Positions 30,907-41,100 of a stretch of DNA of 64,000 nt are shown piece by piece. The notes below the pieces were generated by a model, which was not told the DNA's origin, made no database searches, and was given only the letters and a program-made list of their open reading frames with translations. The position numbers were made by a program, and so were the translations under genes. Origin of the DNA: Actinoplanes regularis (GTDB lineage: Bacteria; Actinomycetota; Actinomycetes; Mycobacteriales; Micromonosporaceae); NCBI RefSeq assembly GCF_900188005.1, contig NZ_FZNR01000008.1, positions 124,001 to 188,000 on the forward strand, written 5' to 3'. The stretch's first letter is position 1. Every line of letters starts with the position of its first letter.

Positions 30907-31704
30907 TCAGTTGCGGCTCGAGAGCCGCCGGAAGCGGTCCGCCCGAGTCACGGCGAAACCGGCCGAAGCAACGGTGACCAGCACCCAGACCGCGATGCCG
31001 CCGGGCCGCAGCAGCACCGGAAGATCGGCGGTGAGCAGCGCGGGAAGGGCCACCACGAGTCCCCAGGCGGCAGCGAGCCCGATCGCGGCGCGACGTACGC
31101 CGACGACGACTCCCAGCGCGATGGCCATGGTGGTGAAGGCGAGACAGGGCGACAGGGCCAGGGCCAGCGAGACGCCGGTGCGGTTGCTCGCCAGGCCCAG
31201 CACCGGCACGATCACGGCCAGCACCGCCGCGGCACGCCGCAACAGCAGCGACAGGCCGGCCGCGGGTGTGCTGGCGACCAGTTCCCATGCCGGATCACTG
31301 CCCCGGCTCCACGCGACCGCCACCCCGGGCAGGGGCGCGACCGGAGCCAGCAGCAGCACCAGCGACGGCAGGCTCGGCCTCAGCGCCTGGAGCAGCACCG
31401 CACAGCCCAGGACCGTCGCCGTCATGGTGAGCCACGGCACCAGCCGCCAGACCAGCCAGCGGTGGCGCCGCGCCGACCAGCGCCGACGGGCCGGGGCGGG
31501 CCCCGCCGCGACCTGGAGTTCCACGCCGGCGCTCACCCGTTCGAGCAGTGCGACGACGTCGCCCGGCGCGCTGCCGGCCAGGCGGGCGCGGCAGTCCGCG
31601 CACTCCTCGAGATGCACCTCGACAGACCAGAGCGTGGCCTCGTCGAGGTCCAGGTCGCCACCGGCGTAACGGGAGATCACCGAAGGACTCGGGTGCCCGG
31701 TCAT
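30907..31704 (-). CDS. Zinc-finger anti-sigma factor-like membrane protein
   Basis: A 265-residue protein. The N-terminus has the zf-HC2 anti-sigma pattern VEVHLEECADCRARLAG (His-x3-Cys-x2-Cys), followed from ~80 by about six hydrophobic helices, more than the single TM of most ZAS anti-sigma factors. The ATG at 31702-31704 overlaps the sigma-factor stop (ATGA), as expected for an anti-sigma encoded with its target. The extra membrane region suggests a sensor that may read the state of the ABC transporter encoded next. Confidence 0.85.
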   Translation of the reverse strand: MTGHPSPSVISRYAGGDLDLDEATLWSVEVHLEECADCRARLAGSAPGDVVALLERVSAGVELQVAAGPAPARRRWSARRHRWLVWRLVPWLTMTATVLGCAVLLQALRPSLPSLVLLLAPVAPLPGVAVAWSRGSDPAWELVASTPAAGLSLLLRRAAAVLAVIVPVLGLASNRTGVSLALALSPCLAFTTMAIALGVVVGVRRAAIGLAAAWGLVVALPALLTADLPVLLRPGGIAVWVLVTVASAGFAVTRADRFRRLSSRN

Positions 31705-32285
31705 GACAGCGCCTCCCGCAGAGCGATCCGGGCCCGCCGCGCCCGGGACTTCACGGTGCCTTCCGGCACCCCCAGCAGCAGCGACGTCTCGCGGACGGAG
31801 AGCCCGTCGAGAACCATCGCCCGCAGTACCTGCCGCACGTCCGGCGGAAGCGTGAGCAGCGCCTGTTCCAGTTCCTGACCGACCCGCCCGGCCATGACCT
31901 CGTCCTCGGCCGCGGGGGCGGTCGTCGCGGCCGGGACCGGCGCCTGCTGCTGGCGGGCCCGGCGCCGGAACGCGTCGACCAGCCGGTTGGCGGCGATGGT
32001 CCACAACCAGCCGACCGCGCTGCCGGAGGCCGCCGACCCGGCGAAGTCGCCGGCCGCGCGCCAGACAGCCAGGTAGGTCTCCTGCATCACGTCGGCGACC
32101 ACGTCGTCGTCGGCGCACCTGCGGCGCAGCCGCACGGCGAGCCACGGCGACGTCCGCCGGTACAGCTCGTCGAACGCGTGCCGGTCGCCGGTGGCGGTGC
32201 GGCGCACGAGTTCCGCCTCGTCGGCCGTGTCCAGGCTTCGTCTCACAACCAGCAAGACGACGACAGGCCCGCCACGGTTCTCCAT
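31701..32285 (-). CDS. ECF-type RNA polymerase sigma factor
   Basis: A 194-residue group IV sigma factor. Sigma-70 region 2 is seen in DRHAFDELYRRTSPWLAVRL and DDVVADVMQETYLAVWRAAG; region 4 in LLTLPPDVRQVLRAMVLDGL and SVRETSLLLGVPEGTVKSRA. The ATG at 32283-32285 lacks a clear ribosome binding site; a GTG 39 nt downstream (VRRSLDTADE) is a plausible alternative. It heads an operon of anti-sigma, ABC ATPase and two permease-like proteins, which it may transcribe itself. Confidence 0.92.
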   Translation of the reverse strand: MENRGGPVVVLLVVRRSLDTADEAELVRRTATGDRHAFDELYRRTSPWLAVRLRRRCADDDVVADVMQETYLAVWRAAGDFAGSAASGSAVGWLWTIAANRLVDAFRRRARQQQAPVPAATTAPAAEDEVMAGRVGQELEQALLTLPPDVRQVLRAMVLDGLSVRETSLLLGVPEGTVKSRARRARIALREALS

Positions 32286-32342
32286 TGAACGTGATCCACG
32301 TCACACTAGGTCGGCCGGTGTGACTGACTTCAGACTGCTGGG

Positions 32343-33095
32343 ATGGCGACTGGTCTGCGAGTTCTCCACGGTGGTCACGGCGACCCGGTTCTTCTGCTGC
32401 TGCACGGTCTGGGCGGGACCGCCGACGTGTGGAACGGCTGGTCGGCACTGCTCGAGCGGCGCTGGCCCGGTCGCTGGGTGGCGCCCGATCTGCCCGGTCA
32501 CGGCGGCTCCGCGCCGTTGGCCCGCTACACCTTCGACGACCTCGCCGCCGCGGTGGCCGAGGTGATTCCGCCGGACCAGCCGACCTTCGTGGCCGGGCAC
32601 TCGCTGGGCGGGGTCGTCGCGCTCGCGCTGGCCGCACGCCTGCCCACGACGGTGCGCGGGGTCGTCGGGCTCGGCGTCAAGGTCGCGTGGAGCGATGAGG
32701 AGCTGCAGCGGGCTCAGGCACTGGCGGCCCGGCCACGGGCCTGGTTCCCGACACGGGACGAGGCCGCCGCCCGCTACCTGCGGGTGGCCGGGCTGGACGG
32801 TCTGCTCGCCATCGACGACCCGGCCGTGGACGCGGGGCTGGTCCGGCAGGACGACCGGTGGGGCACGGCCCTCGACCCCGCGGCTTTCGGCGTGGGCAGG
32901 CCGGACCTGCCGGGGCTGCTCGCCGCGTGCCGGGCGCCGGTCATTCTGGCTCGGGGCGCGCACGATCCGATGAACACCGACGAGCAGCTGGCCGCGCTGA
33001 ACGTCACGGCGGTCACGCTGGCCGAGGTCGGCCACAGCGCCCACGTACAGGATCCCGAGCTGACGTACACGCTTCTCGAGCGACTGCAACGCTGA
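32343..33095 (+). CDS. Alpha/beta-hydrolase fold protein
   Basis: A 250-residue cytoplasmic hydrolase. The oxyanion region is LLLLHGLGGTADVWNGW, the nucleophile elbow GHSLGG carries Ser95, the acid residue is probably Asp in ARGAHDPMNTDEQL, and the catalytic His lies in EVGHSAHVQDPEL. No signal peptide, so an intracellular esterase-like role; substrate unknown. It is divergent from the sigma-factor operon (58 bp apart) and followed by a hairpin. Confidence 0.88.
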   Translation: MATGLRVLHGGHGDPVLLLLHGLGGTADVWNGWSALLERRWPGRWVAPDLPGHGGSAPLARYTFDDLAAAVAEVIPPDQPTFVAGHSLGGVVALALAARLPTTVRGVVGLGVKVAWSDEELQRAQALAARPRAWFPTRDEAAARYLRVAGLDGLLAIDDPAVDAGLVRQDDRWGTALDPAAFGVGRPDLPGLLAACRAPVILARGAHDPMNTDEQLAALNVTAVTLAEVGHSAHVQDPELTYTLLERLQR

Positions 33096-33103
33096 GGAGC
33101 GGA

Positions 33104-33143
33104 CCGGGACCGGGCCGGGACGTCGTTGGCCCGCCGGTCCCGG
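33104..33143. terminator. Hairpin between convergent genes
   Basis: CCGGGACC (33104-33111) pairs with GGTCCCGG (33136-33143), and an inner GGGCC (33112-33116) with GGCCC (33128-33132), leaving a small bulge. It lies between the hydrolase (+) and the isomerase (-) and can serve both. Confidence 0.55.
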
Positions 33144-33146
33144 GGA

Positions 33147-33941
33147 TCAGCGGACGCTGCGGTACCCGGCGATCGTCGCGGCCAGGATCTCGCGGCCCGG
33201 GCGCTGCCACAGGACGTCGTTCATCACCTCGACCTCGATCGCGCCGGTGTAACCCGCCTTGTCGACCGCGTCGTGGAACGGCCGCATCTGGATGCAGCCG
33301 TCGCCGGGCAGGCCACGGCCGGTCAGCACACCGGCCGGCAGCGGGGTGATCCAGTCGGCGAGCTGGTAGATCGCGATCCGCTCGCCGGCCCGCGCGATCT
33401 TCTCCAGGACGGTGTCGTCCCACCACAGGTGGTAGGTATCGACGGTCACTCCGACCTGGCCGACCGGGTGCTGCTCGGCGATCGCCATGGCCTGGTCCCA
33501 CGTGTTGATCACGCAGCGGTCGGCCGCGTACATCGGGTGCAGCGGCTCGATCGCCAGCGTCACCCCGGCCTCGGCCGCGTACGGGACCAGCCGCGCGATC
33601 GAGTCGGCGACGTGCTCCCGGGCACCGGCCAGGTCCTTCGAGCCCTCCGGAAGGCCGCCGGAGACCAGCACCAGCACGGACGTGCCGAGGGCGGCGGCCT
33701 CGTCGACGGCCCGGCGGTTGTCGTCGAACCACTCCGGGGCCTGGAAGAACCCGCTGCGGCAGAGCGAGGTGACGGTCAGGCCGGCGTCGCGGACCAGGGT
33801 GGCGGACCGTGCCAGGCCGTACTCGGCGACCGGCTCGCGCCAGAGCGCGACCTGGCCGACCCCGGCCTCGACGCAGCCGGCGATCATCTCCGGCAGGTCC
33901 CACAGCTTGGCCGTGATCTGGTTGAACGAGAAGCGGCTCAT
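33147..33941 (-). CDS. Sugar phosphate isomerase/epimerase family TIM-barrel protein
   Basis: A 264-residue AP-endonuclease-2/xylose-isomerase-like barrel. Metal-binding segments are ALEPLHP-like VTLAIEPLHPMYAADRCVIN, GVTVDTYHLWWDD and the C-terminal GAIEVEVMNDVLW; the loop ITPLPAGVLTGRGLPGDGCI fits a sugar isomerase. It overlaps the DUF993 gene by 4 nt (33938-33941) and is the last of a three-gene operon with an oxidoreductase, typical of inositol-like or rare-sugar catabolism. The exact substrate is unknown. Confidence 0.88.
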   Translation of the reverse strand: MSRFSFNQITAKLWDLPEMIAGCVEAGVGQVALWREPVAEYGLARSATLVRDAGLTVTSLCRSGFFQAPEWFDDNRRAVDEAAALGTSVLVLVSGGLPEGSKDLAGAREHVADSIARLVPYAAEAGVTLAIEPLHPMYAADRCVINTWDQAMAIAEQHPVGQVGVTVDTYHLWWDDTVLEKIARAGERIAIYQLADWITPLPAGVLTGRGLPGDGCIQMRPFHDAVDKAGYTGAIEVEVMNDVLWQRPGREILAATIAGYRSVR

Positions 33942-35077
33942 CCGACGGTCACCTCGAAGAATCGGTTGGCGCGGTGTGCCGCGAGGTCGGGGTCGGGCAG
34001 CAGGCCGGCGGCGTCGGCAAGCTCGATCAGTTCGGCGAAGTGCGGCACCGATCGGCCCGACTGCAGGCCGCCGACCATGGTGAAGTGCGGCTGATGGCCG
34101 GCCAGCCAGGCGAGGAAGACGATGCCGGTCTTGTAGTAGAACGTGGGCTTCTTGAAGATGTGCCGGGAGAGCGGGACCGTCGGAGCGAAGATCCGGTCGT
34201 AGGACTCCAGGTCGCCCCGGTCCAGGGCGGCGAACGCGGCCGCGGCGGCCGGGGCGATCGCGGCGAAGATGCCGAGCAGCGCGTCGGAGTAGCCCTGCTC
34301 GTCGCCGCGGATCAGCTCCGGATAGTTGAAGTCGTCACCGGTGTAGAGCCGGACCCCGGGCGGCAGGCGACGGCGCAGCCGGATCTCGTGGTCGGCGTCA
34401 AGCAGGGAGATCTTGATGCCGTCGACCTTCGCCGGGTTGCTGTTGATCAGCTCGAGGACGGATTCGGTGGCCTTGTCCACGTCGGACGAGCCCCAGTAGC
34501 CCTCGAGGGCGGGGTCGAAGGCGGTGCCGAGCCAGTGCAGCACGACCGGCTGGTCGGCGACGTCGAGCAGCGGCCGGTAGATCGCCAGGTAGTCGTCGGC
34601 GTCGTGGGCCGTGGCGGCCAGATGGCGACTGCACATCAGGACGGGCACCGCGCCGGCTTCGCTGACGTCGGCGAGCTGACGTTCGTACGCGAACCGGATC
34701 TGATCGAGGCTCGCCGGACCCGGCGGCAGCTGGTCGGTCGCGACCCCGGCCACGATCCGCCCGCCGCAGGCGGCGGCCTCGGCCGCGCTGCGCCGGACGA
34801 GCTCCCGGGTCGCCGCGTAATCCAGGCCCATGCCGCGCTGGGCGGTGTCCATCGCCTCGGCCACGCCGAGACCGTGCGACCAGAGGTGGCGGCGGAAGGC
34901 CAGGGTGGCCTCCCAGTCCAGGACGGCGGGGGCGCCGGGCGCGTTCTCCGCACGCGGATCCGCGACGACATGCGCCGCGGCGTACGCGATCCGGCTGCTC
35001 GGCGGGCCCGCCGGCGTCTCCCACGCGGTCCGGCCGGAGAGGGTCAGGGGCCCGGACGGCAGGTTCACCACGGCCAT
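33938..35077 (-). CDS. DUF993 / dihydrodipicolinate synthase-like protein
   Basis: A 379-residue protein matching DUF993 (PF06187), distant relatives of the DapA aldolase barrel. Recognisable stretches: RIVAGVATDQLPPGPASLDQ, ADDYLAIYRPLLDVADQPVV, KVDGIKISLLDADHEIRLRR (position of the Schiff-base lysine in DapA-like barrels) and LYTGDDFNYPELIRGDEQGY. Such proteins occur in sugar or sugar-acid operons with Gfo/Idh/MocA enzymes, where an aldolase step would fit. It starts 1 bp after the oxidoreductase gene ends. Confidence 0.88.
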   Translation of the reverse strand: MAVVNLPSGPLTLSGRTAWETPAGPPSSRIAYAAAHVVADPRAENAPGAPAVLDWEATLAFRRHLWSHGLGVAEAMDTAQRGMGLDYAATRELVRRSAAEAAACGGRIVAGVATDQLPPGPASLDQIRFAYERQLADVSEAGAVPVLMCSRHLAATAHDADDYLAIYRPLLDVADQPVVLHWLGTAFDPALEGYWGSSDVDKATESVLELINSNPAKVDGIKISLLDADHEIRLRRRLPPGVRLYTGDDFNYPELIRGDEQGYSDALLGIFAAIAPAAAAAFAALDRGDLESYDRIFAPTVPLSRHIFKKPTFYYKTGIVFLAWLAGHQPHFTMVGGLQSGRSVPHFAELIELADAAGLLPDPDLAAHRANRFFEVTVG

Positions 35078-35078
35078 G

Positions 35079-36230
35079 TCAGGCGTTCCCCAGCTCGATG
35101 CGGCGGCCCTCGCGCGCCGACCGCAGGCCGGCCTCGGCGAGCCGGACGCCGCGGGTGCCGGAGGCGAAGTCCCAGTGGAACGCCTCGCCGGCGACGACGT
35201 GCCGGAGGAACGCCTCCCACTGCACCTTGAAGCCGTTGTCGAACTCGTCGTTGTCCGGCACCTCGGTCCACTCGTCGCGGAACGACCTGCCGGAGAGCGG
35301 AAGGTCGGGGTTCCACACCGGCTTCGGCGTCGTCGCCCGGTGCTGGATCTTGCAACCGCGCAGGCCGGCGACCGCGCTGCCGAGCACGCCGTCGACCTGG
35401 AACTCGACGAGCTCGTCGCGGTTGACCCGGACCGCCCAGGAGGAGTTGATCTGAGCGATGACGCCGCCCTCGAGCTCGAAGATCGCGTACGCGGCGTCGT
35501 CGGCGTCGGCGGTGTACTCGTCGCCGCGCTCGTCGACCCGCGTCTCGATGTGCGTGGCGATCGTGGCCTGCACGCCGCGGACCGCGCCGAACAGCTCCTC
35601 CAGCAGGTAGTTCCAGTGCGGGAACATGTCCATCACGATGCCGCCGCCGTCGGCCAGCCGGTAGTTCCAGCTGGGTCGCTGGGCGGCCTGCCAGTCGCCC
35701 TCGAAGACCCAGTAACCGAACTCGCCGCGCACCGACAGGATCCGGCCGAAGAAGCCGCCGTCGATCAGCCGCTTCAGCTTGCGCAGGCCGGGCAGGAAGA
35801 GCTTGTCCTGCACCACGCCGTTGCGGACGCCGGCCGCCCGGGCCAGTTCGGCGAGCTCCTCGGCCGCGGCCGAGCTCTCGGCGAGCGGCTTCTCGGTGTA
35901 GACGTGCTTGCCGGCGCTGATCGCATGGCGGATCGCCTTCTCCCGCCGCTGGGTGACCTGCGCGTCGAAGTAGACCTCCACGTCCGGCCGGGCGAGCGCC
36001 GCGTCCAGGTCGGTGGTCCACTCGGTCAGGCCGTGCCGCGCCGCGATCGCGGCGAGTTTGTCCGGGTCACGGCCGACCAGGATCGGCTCGGGCCAGATGT
36101 GACCGCCGCCGGGGAGGGCCACGCCGCCCTGCTCCCGGATGGCGAGCAGGGAGCGGACCAGGTGCTGCCGATAACCCATTCGGCCGGTCACTCCGTTGAT
36201 GACGATGCCGATCGATCTACGCGCTGCCAT
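35079..36230 (-). CDS. Gfo/Idh/MocA-family oxidoreductase
   Basis: A 383-residue NAD(P)-dependent dehydrogenase. The Rossmann start is IGIVINGVTGRMGYRQHLVR, the cofactor/substrate motif GKHVYTEKPLAESS carries the conserved EKP, and MDMFPHWNYLLEELFGAV contains the catalytic His/Asp region. It is the first gene of the operon. A 16-bp LacI-type palindrome lies 23-38 bp upstream of the ATG (36228-36230). Together with the DUF993 aldolase-like protein and the isomerase it likely oxidises and cleaves a sugar or polyol. Confidence 0.93.
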   Translation of the reverse strand: MAARRSIGIVINGVTGRMGYRQHLVRSLLAIREQGGVALPGGGHIWPEPILVGRDPDKLAAIAARHGLTEWTTDLDAALARPDVEVYFDAQVTQRREKAIRHAISAGKHVYTEKPLAESSAAAEELAELARAAGVRNGVVQDKLFLPGLRKLKRLIDGGFFGRILSVRGEFGYWVFEGDWQAAQRPSWNYRLADGGGIVMDMFPHWNYLLEELFGAVRGVQATIATHIETRVDERGDEYTADADDAAYAIFELEGGVIAQINSSWAVRVNRDELVEFQVDGVLGSAVAGLRGCKIQHRATTPKPVWNPDLPLSGRSFRDEWTEVPDNDEFDNGFKVQWEAFLRHVVAGEAFHWDFASGTRGVRLAEAGLRSAREGRRIELGNA

Positions 36231-36252
36231 GTGCGGTTACCTCCGAGCGTCA

Positions 36253-36268
36253 AGGAAAGCGCTTTCCT
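36253..36268. promoter_or_regulatory. LacI-family operator upstream of the sugar operon
   Basis: The perfect 16-bp palindrome AGGAAAGCGCTTTCCT has the central CG and GAAAGC/GCTTTC arms typical of LacI/GalR-family operators. It lies 23 bp before the oxidoreductase start, within the expected leader or promoter. No LacI-family gene is present in the window, so the regulator must be encoded elsewhere. Confidence 0.75.
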
Positions 36269-36408
36269 GCTGCTGGCAGCCTAGGGCCACGAGCCGCTTG
36301 GGACAAGGGTGGAGACGAAGCCGCCCACGTTTTGCAAGGTGACGACGATGCCGCCGCCCAGATTCATGACCTAGGTTGGCCATGCCACGTCGAGATCGAG
36401 GAGACTGC

Positions 36409-38037
36409 GTGACAGCCGACCTGCTCTTCACCGGGGGCCCGGTGTTCACCGCCGACCCCGCGAGGTCCCGGGCCACCGCGGTGGCCGTGAAGGACGGTCG
36501 GATTCTGGCCGTCGGGCACGACCTGGGTGAGCTGCGTGGCCCGAAGACCGAGGTCGTCGATCTGGCCGGGCGGCTGCTGATCCCCGGCTTCCAGGACGCG
36601 CACGTCCACGCCGTCTTCGGCGGGGTGGAGATGGGCCAGTGCGACCTGACCGGCACCACCGACCCGCGCGAATACCTGAACCGGATCACCGCGTACGCCG
36701 CCGCCCACCCGGATCGGGAGTGGATCACCGGCAGCGGCTGGTCGATGGAGAGCTTCCCCGGCGGCGTTCCGGTGAGGGAGCTGCTCGACCGCGTCGTCCC
36801 GGATCGGCCGGTCTACCTGACCAACCGGGATCATCACGGCGCCTGGGTCAACTCGGTCGCGCTGGAGCGGGCCGAGATCACCCGGGACACCCCGGACCCG
36901 GCGGACGGCATGATCAACCGGGATGCCGGGGGAAACCCGGTCGGGGCGCTGCAGGAGGGCGCGGTCTCCCTGGTCAGCGACCTGATCCCGGAGAGCACCC
37001 CGGCCGAGCTGGTCGCCGGGCTGCGCCGGGCCCAGTCGCTGCTGCACTCGCTGGGCATCACCGGCTGGCAGGACGCCATGCTGCGCGGCTCCAACGGATA
37101 CCCCGACCCGGCCGACGCCTACCTGACCGCGGCCACCGAGGGCTGGCTGACCGCGTCGGTGACCGGCGCGCTCTGGTGGGACCGCGACCTCGGCGCGGAG
37201 CAGATCGCCGCGCTGGTGGCGCATCGCGAGCAGCTCACCGTCGGCCGGCTGACCTGCTCGACCGTGAAGATCATGCAGGACGGCGTGGCGGAGAACTTCA
37301 CCGCCGCGATGACCGCGCCCTATCTGGACGGTTGCGGCTGCCCGACGCCGAACAGCGGGCTGAGCTTCGTGGACCCGGCGGCGCTGCCCGGATACGTCAC
37401 CGAGCTGGACGCCCTCGACTTCCAGGTGCACTTCCACGCCCTCGGTGACCGGGCGGTCCGGGAGGCCCTGGACGCGCTCGAGGCCGCCCGCGCCGGGAAC
37501 GGGTTCCGGGACACCCGGCCGCACCTGGCCCACCTCCAGGTCGTGCACCCGGACGACATCGCCCGGTTCCGCCGGCTCGGCGCGACCGCGAACCTCCAGC
37601 CGCTGTGGGCCGCGCACGAGCCGCAGATGGACGAGCTGACCATCCCGTTCCTCGGGGCGGAGCGGGCGGCGTGGCAGTACCCGTTCGGCGATCTGCTGCG
37701 CTCCGGGGCGACCCTGGCGGCCGGCTCGGACTGGCCGGTGAGCAGCCCGAACCCGATCGAGGGCATCCACGTCGCGGTGAACCGGGCCGTGCCCGGGGCC
37801 ACCGACGGACGGGTGTTCCTGCCCGAGCAGCGGCTGGATCTGGGGACGGCGCTGGCGGCGTACACGGCCGGAAGCGCGTATGTGAATCACCGTGACGACA
37901 GCGGCAGTGTTCGTACCGGAAACGTCGCGGACCTCGTGGTCCTCGATCGTGACCCGTTCGACGGTCCCGCCTCGGAGATCTCGGCGACCAAAGTCACTAT
38001 GACCGTCGTCGCCGGCCAGGTGGTGCATCGGGCCTGA
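36409..38037 (+). CDS. Amidohydrolase family protein, YtcJ/AepA type
   Basis: A 542-residue metal-dependent hydrolase (Amidohydro_3). Metal-site motifs are IPGFQDAHVHAVFGG, VKIMQDGVAENF (carbamylated-Lys region), VHFHALGDRAVREAL, HLQVVHPDDIARF and AAGSDWPVSSPNPI. The substrate of these predicted amidases or dehydratases is generally unknown. The GTG at 36409 follows GAGGAG (36398-36403); an in-frame TTG at 36376 is less likely. It is divergent from the sugar operon and could share its operator region. Confidence 0.9.
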   Translation: MTADLLFTGGPVFTADPARSRATAVAVKDGRILAVGHDLGELRGPKTEVVDLAGRLLIPGFQDAHVHAVFGGVEMGQCDLTGTTDPREYLNRITAYAAAHPDREWITGSGWSMESFPGGVPVRELLDRVVPDRPVYLTNRDHHGAWVNSVALERAEITRDTPDPADGMINRDAGGNPVGALQEGAVSLVSDLIPESTPAELVAGLRRAQSLLHSLGITGWQDAMLRGSNGYPDPADAYLTAATEGWLTASVTGALWWDRDLGAEQIAALVAHREQLTVGRLTCSTVKIMQDGVAENFTAAMTAPYLDGCGCPTPNSGLSFVDPAALPGYVTELDALDFQVHFHALGDRAVREALDALEAARAGNGFRDTRPHLAHLQVVHPDDIARFRRLGATANLQPLWAAHEPQMDELTIPFLGAERAAWQYPFGDLLRSGATLAAGSDWPVSSPNPIEGIHVAVNRAVPGATDGRVFLPEQRLDLGTALAAYTAGSAYVNHRDDSGSVRTGNVADLVVLDRDPFDGPASEISATKVTMTVVAGQVVHRA

Positions 38038-38174
38038 TCGAACCCGGCTCACAACCGCGGTCACAACGCGGTGAGGATCGGGTAACTCGCGAAGCACTCA
38101 GGGGTGACAGGGCGGTAATCGCGACTTCCTAGCGTGACCGTTTGAGGACGACACTCGGACGGAAGGACCTGCCT

Positions 38175-41100
38175 GTGGCCGCCGATGTCACTCAAGTGCG
38201 CACCGTGTGCGGCTATTGCGGGGTGGGCTGCGGCATGGTGCTCGACGTCGCCCGGGACTCCGGTGGCCGGCGCCGGGTGCTCAAGGTGAGTGGTGACAGG
38301 AACCACCCGGCCAACGGCGGCCGACTCTGCACGAAGGGCGCGACCAGCGCCGACCTGCTCGCGGCCGAGGGCCGGCTGGGGTACGCGATGGTCCGCGCCG
38401 AGCGGGGCGCGGAGCCGCAGAAGCAGCCCCTGGACGAGGCGATCGCGGAGACTGCCCGCCGGTTGCGGGCGGTCATCGACGAGCACGGCCCGGACGCCTT
38501 CGCCATGTACGTCTCCGGCCAGATGACCCTGGAAGCTCAGTACCTGGCGAACAAGCTGGTCAAGGGTTTCATCGGGACGAACAACATCGAGTCGAACTCG
38601 CGGCTCTGCATGGCCAGCGCGGGCACCGGCTACAAGCTGTCGCTGGGCGCCGACGGCCCACCCGGCTCGTACGACGACCTGGACCACGCCGACGTCTTCT
38701 TCGTGATCGGCGCGAACATGGCGGACTGCCACCCGATCCTGTTCCTGCGGATGATGGACCGGGTCAAGGCCGGCGCCAAGCTGATCGTGGTGGACCCGCG
38801 GCGCAGCGCCACCGCCGACAAGGCCGACCTCTTCCTGCAGGTCCGCCCCGGCACCGACCTCGCCCTGCTGAACGGCCTGCTCAACCTGGTGGAGAAGGAC
38901 GAGGAGTTCATCGCCGCGCACACCGAGGGCTGGGCGGCGATGCCGGACCTGCTCGCCGACTACCCGCCGGAGCGGGTGGCCGAGTTGACCGGCATCCCGG
39001 AGCAGGACCTCCGCACCGCCGCGGAGTGGATCAGCGGCGCGGAGAACTGGGTCACGCTCTGGACGATGGGGCTGAACCAGAGCACCCACGGCACCTGGAA
39101 CACCAACGCGATCTGCAATCTGCACCTGGCGACCGGCGCGATCTGCCGTACCGGCAGCGGGCCGTTCTCGCTGACCGGGCAGCCGAACGCGATGGGCGGG
39201 CGGGAGATGGGCTACATGGGCCCGGGCCTGCCCGGTCAGCGCTCGGTGCTGGTCCCGGCCGATCGCGAGTTCACCGAGCGGATCTGGGACCTGCCCGCCG
39301 GCACCCTGCGCACCGAGGTCGGCAAGGGCACCGTCGAGATGTTCGAGCAGATGGCCGCCGGGCGGATCAAGGCCTGCTGGATCATCTGCACCAATCCCGT
39401 CGCGTCGGTGGGCAACCGGCGGACCGTGATCGCCGGCCTGGAGGCCGCCGAGCTGGTGATCACCCAGGACGCGTTCGCGGAGACCGAGACGAACGCGTAC
39501 GCGGACATCACGCTCCCGGCGGCGATGTGGTCCGAGACCGACGGCATCATGATCAACTCGGAGCGGAACCTGACCCTGGTCCACCCGGTGGTCGACGCTC
39601 CGGACGAGGCGATCCCCGACTGGCTGCTGATCTGCCGGGTCGCGGTCGCGATGGGCTTCGAAGCGGCTTTCTCGTACGGGAGCGCCGCCGAGATCCTCGA
39701 CGAGATCAAGCGGTTCGCCAACCCGCAGACCGGGTACGACCTGCGCGGAGTCTCGTACGAAAGGCTCGCGGACGGCCCGGTGCAGTGGCCCGCGGCGCCG
39801 GACGGACCGGCCCGCAACCCGATCCGGTACCGCGACTTCAAGTTTCCGACCGCGAGCGGGAAGGCGGTCTTCCACGCCCGCCCACACCTGGACCCGGCCG
39901 AGCTGCCCGACGACGACTACCCGTTCGTCCTGAACACCGGCCGGTTGCAGCACCAGTGGCACACCCTGACGAAGACCGGCAAGGTGGCCAAGCTCAACAA
40001 GCTGAACCCGGGTCCGTTCGTGGAGATCAACCCGGCGGACGCGGCGGAGCGCGGCATCGTCGAGGGCGACCAGATCGAGATCGAGTCGCGGCGCGGGCGG
40101 GCGGTGCTGCCCGCGGTGATCACCGACCGGGTGGCGCCGGGCGCGTGCTTCGCCCCGTTCCACTGGAACGACCTGTTCGGCGAGTACGTCAGCGTCAACG
40201 CGGTGACCAGCGACGCCGTCGACCCGCTCAGTTTCCAGCCGGAGCTGAAGGTGTGCGCGGTCGCACTCTCCAAAGTGGCCGCACCGATCGGGCCGGTGGC
40301 CGCGCCCTCCGATATCCACACCCTGCTCGGCCTGGATCCGCAGCCGCCCGCGCTCACCGACGGGCAGCGCCGCTACCTGGCCGGGTTCATGGCCGGGCTG
40401 CCGCCGGGACGGCCGGAGGCGCCCGTCCTGCCGGCCAACGCACCGTTCGACCCGGACACCGCCATGTGGGTGAACGGGCTGCTCGCGGGGATGTTCACCC
40501 CCGTACCGGAGAAGATTCTGGATTTTGCCAGACCTGCCGGGCCGCGCCTGCAGATCCTCTGGGCCTCGCAGACCGGGAACGCGGAGGATTTCGCGCGCGG
40601 GCTGAGCAAGCGGCTGGCCGCGACCGGACGGCAGATCTCGGTACGCGGCATGGACGCGGCCGCCCCCGACCTGCTCGACCCGGACGCCGACCTGCTCGTC
40701 GTGACCAGCACGTTCGGCGACGGGGACGCGCCCGACAACGGCGCCGCGTTCTGGCAGTCGCTGGCCGCCGACACCGCGCCCCGCCTCGACGGCCGCCGGT
40801 TCGCGGTGCTGGCCTTCGGCGACTCCAGCTACGACGACTTCTGCGGCCACGGCCGCCGGCTCGACGAACGCCTCGCCGAGCTGGGCGCCGTCCGACTCGC
40901 GCCTCGCGCGGACTGCGAGCCGGACTTCGAGGACACCGCCGACGACTGGTTGGAGACGGTCATCGCGGCGCTCACCACGAAGCCGGCCCCGGCACCGACG
41001 AAGTCCTCCCCGCTGAAGTCGACGCTGGTCGGGAACCGGCTGCTCAGTGGCCCCGGCTCGGCCAAGGAGGTCCGCCGGTTCACGTTCCACACCGGCGGCC

